A DNA stretch of 33,064 nucleotides, taken from Aquimarina sp. RZ0. GTDB lineage: Bacteria > Bacteroidota > Bacteroidia > Flavobacteriales > Flavobacteriaceae. Each line of letters opens with the position of its first letter. The first letter of the stretch is position 1. The translations under genes and the position numbers were made by a program. Below, one piece after another: positions 24,369-32,288 of the stretch. The notes under the pieces are model-generated. The model was not told the origin of the DNA. It made no database searches and saw nothing but the letters and a program-made list of their open reading frames with translations. The stretch spans positions 1 through 33,064 of the forward strand of contig NZ_VTZU01000071.1 of NCBI RefSeq assembly GCF_008370685.1, given 5' to 3'.

Positions 24369-25274
24369 TTAAGCGTTCCACCATTTTAATATCTTATTTT
24401 TAAAAGTAGGTTTCTGTGTCCCTTCTTCATTATTCTCTACCGAACTTTCCATAGCATCTTTTTCAGGAAGATAATCTATGTTTACAAGTATACGCTGGAT
24501 TACATTTTGTTTTTCAATAATAGATTGATCAGAAACAATATTAGCAATACGACCATTATTAGAATCAAAATCATACTTAAGCTTTATCCCTGCCTTGTAA
24601 TATTTCGTAGATGGATATTGTTTAAAATAAGCGTTAGAAACTTTACCATCGAATGTAAGTTGTCTAGTATTATAATAACTCAATTCTGTTTTCTCTATAA
24701 GATCACCCATGTAGGAAATCTTAGGAACATTCGTTTGAAAAGGCATTACAAGTTTCTTAGCTGTATCGTTATATACTGGAGCAAAATATAATGCCCAAAA
24801 CCAATCAAATGTAAGATATCTGATTAGTTTTTTTTTGGTTGCTATTCCTTTTCCTAAATTAAGTAAATAATCTTCGATACTTGTACCTGAATTTTCTTGA
24901 AGCGTCTTTTTTTTAAAAGTTTTAAAACGTTCTGTTATTGCTGAAAATGATAAATCACTAATGCCTTTGATTATTCCAGAAGGAGTTACCAATACACTAA
25001 TTGGATATAAAACAGTAGTACCGAAGTTTACATCTAATCGTTGCTTGAAAGAATCGGGAATTTTATCATTTACATAAAGTGCTGTTTTATCCATAGTAAC
25101 CTCCCACATCCAATTTTCAGCCTTTTTAGCGCATATCGTTTTCATCTGATATCGAATTTGATCTAATTGTTTTTTCTGATCGAACTGTATAGTTACACCA
25201 TAATTCCTAGTATATAGTATATCGACATCGTGATTTTGGTCATAAAACCCACCAAAAGTTAGTTGCTCTATCAT
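24369..25274 (-). CDS. Unknown 301-aa protein between vgrG and PAAR gene
   Basis: A soluble-looking protein without signal peptide. It has a mixed alpha/beta N-terminal part, a basic helical stretch (about 113-150, RFKTFKKKTLQENSG), an aromatic segment (FDWFWALYFAPVYN) and a beta-rich C-terminal part with many Tyr/Lys. The last 30 residues are acidic then basic (ENNEEGTQKP to KILKWWNA). No family is recognised. Its constant place between spike and tip genes makes an effector-loading adaptor or chaperone likely, comparable in role to Eag or DUF4123 proteins, but no sequence similarity to those is seen. Spacing is 48 bases after vgrG and 10 before the DUF4280 gene. Confidence 0.6.
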   Translation of the reverse strand: MIEQLTFGGFYDQNHDVDILYTRNYGVTIQFDQKKQLDQIRYQMKTICAKKAENWMWEVTMDKTALYVNDKIPDSFKQRLDVNFGTTVLYPISVLVTPSGIIKGISDLSFSAITERFKTFKKKTLQENSGTSIEDYLLNLGKGIATKKKLIRYLTFDWFWALYFAPVYNDTAKKLVMPFQTNVPKISYMGDLIEKTELSYYNTRQLTFDGKVSNAYFKQYPSTKYYKAGIKLKYDFDSNNGRIANIVSDQSIIEKQNVIQRILVNIDYLPEKDAMESSVENNEEGTQKPTFKNKILKWWNA

Positions 25275-25322
25275 TTATAATTAAGGCTAATTAATCCTAA
25301 AATTAATAGGAGGTATTTGATT

Positions 25323-27092
25323 CTAAAATAATTTTACGTTTTCACTTCCTTGAATATCTACTTGCTTTGCACTAACTAACTCCATATTGTCTTTTGCGCT
25401 TTCTATACGAATTTTATCAGCATTCTCCATAATTTCTTTGGCTAAGGAGGTTTTGTTCTCTTCGATCATTTCCGTTGCGTTTTTAGCATTGATAGAAAAG
25501 TCTTCACTTACTCTAGTAATCATGTTTGTTCCTGCATTCATTTTGATTTCTTCTGCGGCATTGATTTCAACATTTTTTGCATTTAGGGTCAGATTTTCTA
25601 AGGCTGAAACTTCTATGCTGTTATTGGCGGTATCTATCCTAATAATATTACTGTTAATATCAGTGATAGTGATACATTCTGCTCCTTTTTTATCATTTAG
25701 TTCTATCAGACTGCCAGCCCTAGTTTTTATCGCCTTGATATCATTGGTTGCTGATTGCCAACTATCAGGTTTGGCTGATCCATTGTACAAAGCTCCCATT
25801 ACGAACGGTCTTTCTGCGTTACCACCTTCAAAATTTACAATGATTTCTTCACCCTTTTCCGGAATAAAATGAAAGCCTTTATCAGCTCCTGCGTGGGGTG
25901 TCATTAGGCGTATCCAGGGGGTCATTTCCCCGGTTTTTTTCTGCCAAGGGAATTGCACCCGAATTCTGCTCATGCCTTGTGGATCTGAATTTTCAACAAC
26001 TTTGGCTACTTGTATCTCGCTCTTTGGATATCTGCCAATATCCATTAGTGGGTAATCGGTACTGTTGGCATCGATTGCTTCGAAGTGATTTTGATAGACA
26101 CCTCCTTCGGTATTGGTATGGGTTACTTTGGTTACTCTAAAGCGCCCGTATCCTTTGACAGTAATAATTTCTCCCAGATTCACCCCCGGATTGTCTGATG
26201 ATCCTATGGCTACTGCCTGATGTATGGATTTGGCACGGGTATATTGCTCCACCTGTGTATCAAATCTTGATTTTAGAGAAGTATCACTTTGTGGATTGTG
26301 ATATATCTGTGTTTTTTTGTGGTACATTTCGTTGGATTTAGTATTCATAAATCCGTGATACCCATCCGAAGATGTAGAAACTTCATCGCTTGATTTTTTA
26401 AATATTTCATCAGAAACGTAATCGTTTGTCAGATATTCAAAAGCATTAGGAATTGTTTTTAGTTTTACTGTAAAGTTTTGTAAATCTACTCCATAGGATA
26501 ATTCAGTTTCTTTTGTACCGGGACTGCCAAATATCAATTGTTGTCCATCATAATAAAACCACTCATTATAGTAAGATGCCAAACGGCTGACAAAACTAAA
26601 AGAACTCTGATTATGTTGTACCGAATACTGAATAGTATCAGAGGATACCGGAGCAAAATTAGTTGTTAACTTTCCTTTATCATACCCCTGAAATGTTCTA
26701 TCTAAAATTTCAGATAAGTTTAATTCACTAAAAGAAGCAAAATGATTCCCATCTTCGGACAGGATCGAAGTACTTTTGGCATATATGGTAATCAGATCTC
26801 CACTTGCTTGATGAAATCCTTTTGTAGCATTAATCTCGGTAACCAGCCCCTTAAACTCTAATTCTTTATAGCCTCCAAGCTCAGCAATGGAACTGATCTT
26901 GAGGGTTATAACTCCACCAAGATACTCTTTACTCTCTCCAATCAATTCTTCTGATAAGCGTTCTAACACATCAGCTCTGCATACTAATGTCAAGTCATGA
27001 TGAGCGTCAATTTCTTGATGTAGCTCCATACTAATATAGGACTGTACGGGTACTCCCGAGATAAAGATTTGAGTAGTGGTTTGTAATGCCAT
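25323..27092 (-). CDS. vgrG: VgrG type VI secretion spike protein
   Basis: A 589-residue VgrG, the trimeric needle tip of the T6SS tail. The gp27-like part covers about residues 1-360. The gp5 OB-fold is at about 365-445 (VVENSDPQGMSRIRVQFPWQ; TPHAGADKGFHFIPEKGEEI). The C-terminal third (about 480-589) is a set of short beta repeats (LTLNAKNVEINAAEEIKMN) forming the triple-stranded helix. It has no C-terminal toxin domain, so it is a structural VgrG with cargo encoded downstream. It heads a - strand operon that continues to the lipoproteins. No sheath, baseplate or TssM/TssL genes are in the window, so it is an orphan island. A good Bacteroidetes promoter lies at 27176-27206. Confidence 0.95.
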   Translation of the reverse strand: MALQTTTQIFISGVPVQSYISMELHQEIDAHHDLTLVCRADVLERLSEELIGESKEYLGGVITLKISSIAELGGYKELEFKGLVTEINATKGFHQASGDLITIYAKSTSILSEDGNHFASFSELNLSEILDRTFQGYDKGKLTTNFAPVSSDTIQYSVQHNQSSFSFVSRLASYYNEWFYYDGQQLIFGSPGTKETELSYGVDLQNFTVKLKTIPNAFEYLTNDYVSDEIFKKSSDEVSTSSDGYHGFMNTKSNEMYHKKTQIYHNPQSDTSLKSRFDTQVEQYTRAKSIHQAVAIGSSDNPGVNLGEIITVKGYGRFRVTKVTHTNTEGGVYQNHFEAIDANSTDYPLMDIGRYPKSEIQVAKVVENSDPQGMSRIRVQFPWQKKTGEMTPWIRLMTPHAGADKGFHFIPEKGEEIIVNFEGGNAERPFVMGALYNGSAKPDSWQSATNDIKAIKTRAGSLIELNDKKGAECITITDINSNIIRIDTANNSIEVSALENLTLNAKNVEINAAEEIKMNAGTNMITRVSEDFSINAKNATEMIEENKTSLAKEIMENADKIRIESAKDNMELVSAKQVDIQGSENVKLF

Positions 27093-27499
27093 ATGCTATA
27101 GTTGTTTTTAGGGTTTTGTACTTATTAATGTTACGTTCTAGTAATTTGTTACCTATATTTTTCTTAAAATGATTCCAAACATACGTTAATATATTTTGGT
27201 ATGCAATAGGCATAAAGGGGTGTTTTCCCCCTGATATATAGTCTTTTAAGTGTATTTTCGATAGGTTGCTACTTTTTAACGGTATACTACTTTATTTTCT
27301 TTGTTTGCCCTTCAATTTTTTTTAGTTTTTGTATGTCACTTATTTTTATTACTTTTCAATAACGTAAAGGGCACTTGAAAAAGGATCATTATTTTCCCAA
27401 AATAATAAAAGTCGATGTTTCCTTATCAATCAAGTACCCAATACGAACTACACAAAAATTAACCAAACCAAATTTGTATGTATTCCAGGGGTAATTTTT
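27093..27499. other. Regulatory gap upstream of vgrG
   Basis: About 405 bases with no gene. It holds the vgrG promoter (27176-27206) and a short GGGG / CCCC inverted repeat near 27216-27233 that lies upstream of that promoter. A 60-codon frame over 27031-27213 overlaps vgrG and is not a gene. Confidence 0.5.
27176..27206 (-). promoter_or_regulatory. Bacteroidetes-type promoter for the vgrG operon
   Basis: Read on the - strand, TTG (27206-27204) is followed after 20 bases by TATGTTTG (27183-27176). This matches the TTG at -33 and TAnnTTTG at -7 of the Bacteroidetes housekeeping sigma factor. Transcription would start near 27170, leaving a leader of about 78 bases before vgrG. Confidence 0.6.
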
Positions 27500-27748
27500 T
27501 TATGAACTATTGTTATTAGGTGATTCTCTATCATTAATTTTATTTTTTATATACGCAATCATCTCCTTTCTCTCCATTTTTTCTTTCTCTAATACCTCTT
27601 TCTGTTGATTATGCCACGCTTGCAGTTTTTTTATTTGTTGTGCTGCATTTTCATTAATTTTCCTGCACTCCTTTCTTAATCTCCACGGGAAGTAAATAAT
27701 CCCAAATAAAATGAGAAACGTTCCTATTATTTTGTAGATATCATCCAT
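27500..27748 (-). CDS. Small membrane protein with coiled-coil tail
   Basis: An 82-residue protein with one N-terminal membrane segment (about 5-22, YKIIGTFLILFGIIYFPW) and a charged, coiled-coil-like cytoplasmic tail rich in Lys/Glu/Gln (AQQIKKLQAW; VLEKEKMERKEMIAYIK). No family is recognised. It begins 5 bases after the gene at 27754-28254 ends, so both are probably one operon. It lies upstream of vgrG but is separated from it by the vgrG promoter region. Confidence 0.6.
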   Translation of the reverse strand: MDDIYKIIGTFLILFGIIYFPWRLRKECRKINENAAQQIKKLQAWHNQQKEVLEKEKMERKEMIAYIKNKINDRESPNNNSS

Positions 27749-27753
27749 CGTTT

Positions 27754-28254
27754 TCAGCTTTTACAAATTCGGTGTGCTGGATCTACCTGATCTAATAATT
27801 CTAAAAGGAGTAACCGATTGGTCTTTGAGTTTCTGTCTTTTGCCTTATTATCTTTTAGAAATTCCCGGATCACATATTTTAGATGTGTGCCATTAAAGGT
27901 TTCTTCTATGTTTTTATTATTCAAAAACTGTACGGTAGGTTCATTATACTGCGTATAATACAGAGATTTCATAGAGTGAAAACAGGGGAATATCGATTGG
28001 AACTGATATACTTTGATAAAATGGCAGTAGTCTATCAGGTAACAATACCCATTTTTTCCGATAGGAATCATGGCATTTTTCAGAAATAATCGATTCTGTG
28101 CCTGTTTGAGGTTTCTGTACTCTATAGGGGATTTTTGATCTTTTAGCAGGATCTCTATTTTATGCAGAATATCCAGAGCTTCCAGTTTGGTAATTCCATC
28201 GAGTTGCCGGAGTACTTTTTGTAAAATATCGTCTTCGTAAGGGAGCATAAGCAA
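27754..28254 (-). CDS. Unknown 166-aa protein
   Basis: A soluble protein with a helical first part (DILQKVLRQLDGITKLEALD), an aromatic and Cys-containing middle (YCYLIDYCHFIKVYQFQSIF) and a basic helical C-terminal part. No family is recognised. A start at the second Met (28248, MLPYEDD) is as good as the first. It follows a 40-codon frame and precedes a small membrane protein, all on the - strand with short spacing. Confidence 0.55.
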   Translation of the reverse strand: MLMLPYEDDILQKVLRQLDGITKLEALDILHKIEILLKDQKSPIEYRNLKQAQNRLFLKNAMIPIGKNGYCYLIDYCHFIKVYQFQSIFPCFHSMKSLYYTQYNEPTVQFLNNKNIEETFNGTHLKYVIREFLKDNKAKDRNSKTNRLLLLELLDQVDPAHRICKS

Positions 28255-28260
28255 ATTGTA

Positions 28261-28383
28261 TTATGTTACTTTTTGGTTAATGAATTCGACAGTACGATTT
28301 TTTAGTTTCGTATCTGTAACGATACAGCTATAGTCTACATAGGGTTGATACCACTCTTTTTTCATTCTATAGGTTTTAATCAT
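28261..28383 (-). CDS. Possible 40-residue small protein
   Basis: A short frame (MIKTYRMKKEWYQPYVDYSC, then a run ending EFINQKVT) stopping 6 bases before the next gene. Composition is protein-like and the spacing suits an operon with the 166-aa gene. No family is recognised. Confidence 0.4.
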   Translation of the reverse strand: MIKTYRMKKEWYQPYVDYSCIVTDTKLKNRTVEFINQKVT

Positions 28384-28516
28384 TGTAATCACTATTTTTT
28401 TTAAAAATTTAACAAAGACACCGAGGTGAGTATCCAAAACGATGGGTTACTATTCTAGGAAAAACTCAAAACCATATATCCTGAAATGCACACCCGACAT
28501 CTTTGCACTCTCAAAA

Positions 28517-28799
28517 ACTCAAACCATACACTTTATGATCTTTTTTTGTAACCAACGACCATATTTGCCCGCTAGTTGAATGATCCTTTTTAAATAAGAT
28601 TCTTTCTCATCTGATTCAATTTATAAGACATTTGATCCTTTTCTTGTTTCTATTGGAAATAGGGCTTCAAATAATTGATCTTCTATTTCTTTGGATTGTT
28701 CTACAGAGGTATTCATATCCATCATTAGATCTATTTTCCGGTAATCTCTTTCTTTTCATTTTTACTTAATTTGTTATAGATGCTTTGCGGATCTTGCAT
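28517..28799 (-). pseudogene. Decayed small gene of the 28-30 kb cluster
   Basis: Translation from 28799 gives MQDPQSIYNKLSKNEKKEIT, then a frameshift into IDLMMDMNTSVEQSKEIEDQ and on to a TAA, and the same frame continues after the stop as KESYLKRIIQLAGKYGRWLQ before ending at 28517. So one frameshift and one stop break an ancestral frame of about 90 codons. The start resembles the neighbouring gene at 28997-29251 (MFKNPQYFNMLSTENQQ), suggesting paralogy. Nothing else is seen between 28384 and 28996. Confidence 0.55.
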
Positions 28800-28996
28800 A
28801 GAGATTTCTTAAATTTATGTTTTGGATAAAAAGATATCCAGGCACTTGTCTCTTATACATACTCTTAGAACAGTTAAAACAAAAGAGTGTGAAGAAATTT
28901 ATATGAGAGTCCATTGGGATACCATCATAAAAAACCAACGTATACTTGATTGAGTAAAGTACCTGTGATATCTTCATAATTTCGGGGTATCAATAC

Positions 28997-29251
28997 TTAG
29001 GTCATTTTATGGGTACTATAATTTTTTTTATTTTGTTTATGAATTTCATTCTTTATTCGATCTATGGTATACTCACAAATAATCAAGGTATGATCTTTAC
29101 GAAGTTCCATAGGGGGATCTAGTTTCTTCAGTATCTTGCTGAGATCGTCCACAGAAAAGTTGGGAAACACCAGTCTATTATTAATTTTTTGGAGCACTAA
29201 TTGTTGGTTTTCTGTAGATAACATATTGAAATATTGAGGGTTCTTAAACAT
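28997..29251 (-). CDS. Unknown 84-aa protein
   Basis: A small helical protein beginning MFKNPQYFNMLSTENQQLVL. An upstream frame extension to 29296 exists, but this Met is preferred because the residues before it look non-coding. It contains a DDLSKILKKLDPPMELRK segment and a basic end. It seems related to the pseudogene at 28517-28799 (MQDPQSIYNKLSKNEKK). No domain is recognised. It lies in the - strand group of small genes upstream of vgrG. Confidence 0.5.
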   Translation of the reverse strand: MFKNPQYFNMLSTENQQLVLQKINNRLVFPNFSVDDLSKILKKLDPPMELRKDHTLIICEYTIDRIKNEIHKQNKKNYSTHKMT

Positions 29252-29385
29252 TGATCTGTGTTTTAAAAATGAGATGTTCAGGATACAATACAGCATAAGA
29301 ATTCTACCCCTGATAGTTGCTTTAGGGTTCTTTATGAGTATAGTTTAGTGTCGTATGGGGTTATGAAAGTGGTCGTAGCTTCTTT

Positions 29386-29727
29386 TTAAGATGCTTTACT
29401 GACTATTGATGGTTGTTCTATATTTTTAATCGTGTAGTGCAGCGTTTCTTCAAGAATGCAACAGGTGTTTGAATCATTCTTTTTTTTAGGAAGTGCTATG
29501 ATATGTTTTCCGCTAAAAAATAATTGATGTCTTGCTTTGTGTATCTGATCAATGCTATATGCAATTGATCTTTCTTCTTCATATAATTGATTGATCCACG
29601 AATAGATCAGGCATTCATAGTATTCATTATCGGCAATCCGACTAAAGAATAGGGTTGGTTCAAGATGAAATGCTCTTAGTATAAGAAGGCAAAACTTATA
29701 ATGTTGTTCGTCATTTTCGATATTCAT
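29386..29727 (-). CDS. Unknown 113-aa protein
   Basis: A small, likely cytoplasmic protein starting MNIENDEQHYKFCLLILRAF. The start at 29727 is chosen over 29796 because the earlier residues look unstructured and the region is AT-rich. The first 60 residues are helical with aromatic and acidic residues (FFSRIADNEYYECLIYSWIN), followed by a short beta-like segment (HQLFFSGKHIIALPKKK). No family is recognised. Confidence 0.5.
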   Translation of the reverse strand: MNIENDEQHYKFCLLILRAFHLEPTLFFSRIADNEYYECLIYSWINQLYEEERSIAYSIDQIHKARHQLFFSGKHIIALPKKKNDSNTCCILEETLHYTIKNIEQPSIVSKAS

Positions 29728-29913
29728 CGTTTTATGGGTTTTGAGGGGGTTAATATTTACTTGATTTAATATGATTGACATTTTGAAAAAAATCAATCCA
29801 TAAATGATCGTTTTATCTAACTTTTAATTATGATCTCCATATTAGTCATATGCTTTAGCTCCAATAGGTAGAATATTGCTTTTTTGGGAAAACCTATGAC
29901 CTATTATTAGATA

Positions 29914-29994
29914 TCATATTGAACATAATATTAAAGTAATTGAGATAATCACAATTGCTTTTTTAATTTCTTTAACCATCTGTTTTTTCGTCAT
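29914..29994 (-). CDS. Possible 26-residue membrane peptide
   Basis: A short frame (MTKKQMVKEIKKAIVIISIT, ending LILCSI) with a basic start and a hydrophobic end, in the gap 29728-30068. It resembles a tiny membrane peptide or a truncated signal. Nothing else is seen in that gap. Confidence 0.22.
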   Translation of the reverse strand: MTKKQMVKEIKKAIVIISITLILCSI

Positions 29995-30068
29995 TAAGTC
30001 ATTTTTTATGTTCGCTCCTTCAGTCAAGTTTAGTATAAAGTCTTTTTATTCATTTTTAAGCGGTTCTA

Positions 30069-30293
30069 TTATTGATCTGTTTCTGTTTTTAACAGTTCAA
30101 AATGCGTAATCATTTGGGTTATTTTCCTATAAGCTCTGTTAATTCTTCTGTTATTGAGCGGAACGCCGTATTTGAAGAATTTTTGCATTGTTCCTTCAGG
30201 CTGATTCAACCACCTGTCCACTCCACTGCGCTTAAATAAATCTTCATAATCATTGAACCAGCTTTCAACAATAAACCTCCTGTTTTCTTTCAT
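30069..30293 (-). CDS. Small basic protein, possibly DNA-binding
   Basis: A 74-residue protein of alternating helices with many Arg/Lys. Its middle (GVDRWLNQPEGTMQKFFKYG, then VPLNNRRINRAYRKITQM) has the look of a compact helix-turn-helix: a helix, a Pro-Glu-Gly turn, a helix, and a closing basic helix. I have a sense of similar small Bacteroidetes proteins but cannot name a family. It is divergent from the XRE gene at 30532, with 238 bases between them. Confidence 0.5.
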   Translation of the reverse strand: MKENRRFIVESWFNDYEDLFKRSGVDRWLNQPEGTMQKFFKYGVPLNNRRINRAYRKITQMITHFELLKTETDQ

Positions 30294-30480
30294 AGAATCA
30301 AATCATTATTTTCTGATTTAGAAATTATCTAGTTAAAAAATGCACGACAAAATGGTAATAATCCTTTATTTTTAAACTTTGAGAATAGATATAAGCTTTG
30401 CTTTATATTTCGAACGGATAATTTTATTCTTGAATTCAGTCTATTTTTCATAAATTTACAATCTAACCTCAAGCAAATTT

Positions 30481-30536
30481 ACATATTTTATATGAAAAAA
30501 ACATATTTTAAATGATAAATTCACAAAATAAATGAA
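30481..30536. promoter_or_regulatory. Direct repeats ahead of the XRE gene (putative operator)
   Basis: ACATATTTTATATGA at 30481-30495 and ACATATTTTAAATGA at 30501-30515 are 20 bases apart. A weaker third copy (ACAAAATAAATGAA) follows about 21 bases later and overlaps the start codon. Two-turn spacing places the sites on one face of the DNA, suiting autoregulation by the XRE protein. Confidence 0.5.
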
Positions 30537-30960
30537 TTACATATCAAAAAATATAAGCTATTTACTACGTACAACGGGGCTGGGTAAAGATCCTTTTGGA
30601 GAAACGGTGGGATTAAAAAGAGGGAATATAGGATCATATATAGATGGGAAGGCTTTTCCAAAAATAGAAACACTTCAAAGAATATCAGAGACTTACAAAA
30701 TATCAATTGATGATCTTATAAATACTGATTTAGCAAATAACAGTTTAAAACCTAGAAATTTTGAGAATAATGGTGGGCTTAATAATTATTCTGTCGCTCA
30801 AATCATAGAAAACATTTATATTAGAGATGCTGAATTTACAGAAAGCCCACTATTATGGATGTATATAAAATTGAAAATTTTAGATGGAAAAGTTACTGAT
30901 GAAAAATTAATAGTAGATAGGCTTGAGGAAATTTCGAAAAAAAAAATTGGAAAAGTATAG
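30532..30960 (+). CDS. XRE-family (Cro/CI-type) regulator
   Basis: A 142-residue protein with an N-terminal HTH_3 domain (about 4-62): ISKNISYLLRTTGLGKDPFG, then VGLKRGNIGSYIDGKAFPK and IETLQRISETYKISIDDLI. The C-terminal part (about 80-140) is helical and may mediate dimerisation. It is divergent from the genes on its left and convergent with those on its right. Direct repeats precede its start codon. It probably controls the small-gene cluster, itself, or both. Confidence 0.85.
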   Translation: MNYISKNISYLLRTTGLGKDPFGETVGLKRGNIGSYIDGKAFPKIETLQRISETYKISIDDLINTDLANNSLKPRNFENNGGLNNYSVAQIIENIYIRDAEFTESPLLWMYIKLKILDGKVTDEKLIVDRLEEISKKKIGKV

Positions 30961-30983
30961 TGATTTAATTTTCTGTTGTGAAA

Positions 30984-31178
30984 CTAGCTTTTAGTAGGGG
31001 ATATATCATTCTTCAATAATTCTTTTTTTAAACTAAGCTTATTTAATTCCTCTTCCTTTTCTAATATCTCTTGCTCAAATAAACTCATAAGAGATTGACT
31101 TAGATCATCTACGTCTGCTTCATAAATTAGCCCTTGTTTAAAGATTTTCTTATATAGATCTCCTTTCTTTATGCTCAT
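30984..31178 (-). CDS. Small coiled-coil protein (64 aa)
   Basis: A charged, all-helical protein (MSIKKGDLYKKIFKQGLIYE; then acidic EADVDDLSQSLMS and a Glu/Lys/Leu heptad-like run to about 52). No family is recognised. It lies 38 bases after the four-TM gene on the same strand and is probably its operon partner. It ends 23 bases from the convergent XRE gene. Confidence 0.55.
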   Translation of the reverse strand: MSIKKGDLYKKIFKQGLIYEADVDDLSQSLMSLFEQEILEKEEELNKLSLKKELLKNDISPTKS

Positions 31179-31216
31179 TTTTTTAGATAATTTAGTATTT
31201 CACTTCATCTATCTCG

Positions 31217-32035
31217 TTAGTTAGCTACTTTTCTCAAGGTTTTACTTAGTTCTTTGTCATACGCAACCAATTTATCTTTAATATCCTTCTTCAGTTTTGG
31301 GTCGGCTTTGGACGCTTTAACAGCAATATCCAGAGTAGTTCTACGACTTTTTGTTATAAAGTGTATTAATTCTTTTATTTTGAAAGCTAATAAGAAGTTT
31401 GATTTTCTGTTATAATAATGTTTAATTAGAAAAATTGAAGTGAATGTGCTTAAAATTGTCAACGAGCCAATTAATATATGATATACCGGAATTGGTAAAT
31501 CTCGTGGTAATAAAAACCAGATAATCAAATAAAAAGAAATAAAGAATGATATCGAATATAATATTATAATAGCCCTATATAAATAAATACTTTTTTTTAG
31601 TTTCTCTTTTGAGTAGAGGAAGAAAAAAAGAATTACAAAAGAGAATAATATGTATGGTAGCCTAATACCAAAACCAATTAAGAAAATTCTCATACTTTTA
31701 AAACCAAAAATTCTATTTTCATCAATCAGATTGTCTAATTGATAATTTAGCAAATCAGCTTCTATCTCTCTATTTATTTCGAATAATTCTACTTGCTCTA
31801 TATAATCAATGGGAGATATTTTATTAAGTAAAAGTTCTTCTTTTAAGTTACAGAGTTCAGCATTTTTGACTTTATTAAACCTATCTATTTTACCTTCAAA
31901 CTGTACTTTGTATTCTGGTATTTTAGGAAAACTTATATGCAATAAAGGTGCAGTAAAAATAACTACTGCACCTAGCATAATAAAAATTGAAGTGATTGTT
32001 TTCTTAGTCTCTGTCATCTGGGTCTGGTTCTTCAT
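31217..32035 (-). CDS. Four-TM membrane protein of unknown function
   Basis: A 272-residue protein with membrane segments at about 14-33, 117-139, 150-176 and 184-206. Between the first two lies an extracytoplasmic loop with many Glu/Leu (CNLKEELLLNKISPIDYIEQ). The C-terminal 60 residues are a basic helical tail. It overlaps the lipoprotein gene: its first Met is inside that gene, and a second Met (32017) would also overlap. Overlap suggests the two products are coupled and may form a unit. No family is recognised. Confidence 0.65.
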   Translation of the reverse strand: MKNQTQMTETKKTITSIFIMLGAVVIFTAPLLHISFPKIPEYKVQFEGKIDRFNKVKNAELCNLKEELLLNKISPIDYIEQVELFEINREIEADLLNYQLDNLIDENRIFGFKSMRIFLIGFGIRLPYILFSFVILFFFLYSKEKLKKSIYLYRAIIILYSISFFISFYLIIWFLLPRDLPIPVYHILIGSLTILSTFTSIFLIKHYYNRKSNFLLAFKIKELIHFITKSRRTTLDIAVKASKADPKLKKDIKDKLVAYDKELSKTLRKVAN

Positions 32036-32234
32036 CTTTGTCTGAAGCTAATAAGCTAAATCTTCTGTTATCTGGATCGGGTTCTTCATCCTTATCAGAA
32101 TTAAATAATGTCAATTCTTCATTATCTTCCAATGTCTCATCTGAACATGCTCCTAATGTTAAGGTTAAATTTAACAAAAGAAAGCAAACAAAAAAGTGTT
32201 TTAAAAATTTAGAATAATATTCAGTGGTTTTCAT
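32004..32234 (-). CDS. Tiny acidic lipoprotein with duplicated DKDEEPDPD motif
   Basis: A 76-residue precursor starting at the Met at 32234, which gives a proper signal peptide. A lipobox LGAC (Cys30) follows a hydrophobic core (FFVCFLLLNLTLTLGAC). The mature 47 residues are highly acidic and contain SDKDEEPDPD twice, 17 residues apart (SDKDEEPDPDNR and SDKDEEPDPDDR). The two DNA copies differ at several third-codon positions but not in the peptide, which implies selection on the sequence. It overlaps the start of the four-TM gene. It may be a signalling or binding peptide; function unknown. Confidence 0.72.
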   Translation of the reverse strand: MKTTEYYSKFLKHFFVCFLLLNLTLTLGACSDETLEDNEELTLFNSDKDEEPDPDNRRFSLLASDKDEEPDPDDRD

Positions 32235-32280
32235 ATGTTGTGATTTAATAATTAAACTCAATAAGTCTTTGATTTACAAG

Positions 32281-32288
32281 CAAAAGTA
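32281..32288 (-). promoter_or_regulatory. Possible -7 box for the lipoprotein operon
   Basis: Read on the - strand this is TACTTTTG, matching TAnnTTTG, about 47 bases before the lipoprotein start. No clear TTG is found at the -33 spacing, so the match is partial. Confidence 0.35.

Noticed and set aside
27216..27233. Rho-independent terminator upstream of vgrG
   Set aside because: The stem is only four or five pairs, there is no T-run after it, and it lies ahead of the predicted promoter.
28774..28977. 67-codon - frame
   Set aside because: It overlaps the better supported pseudogene start at 28799 and ends in the frame antagonistic to it; composition is not convincing.
16732..30293. A complete type VI secretion system
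   Set aside because: Only spike, tip, cargo and lipoproteins are present; there are no sheath, baseplate or membrane-complex genes.
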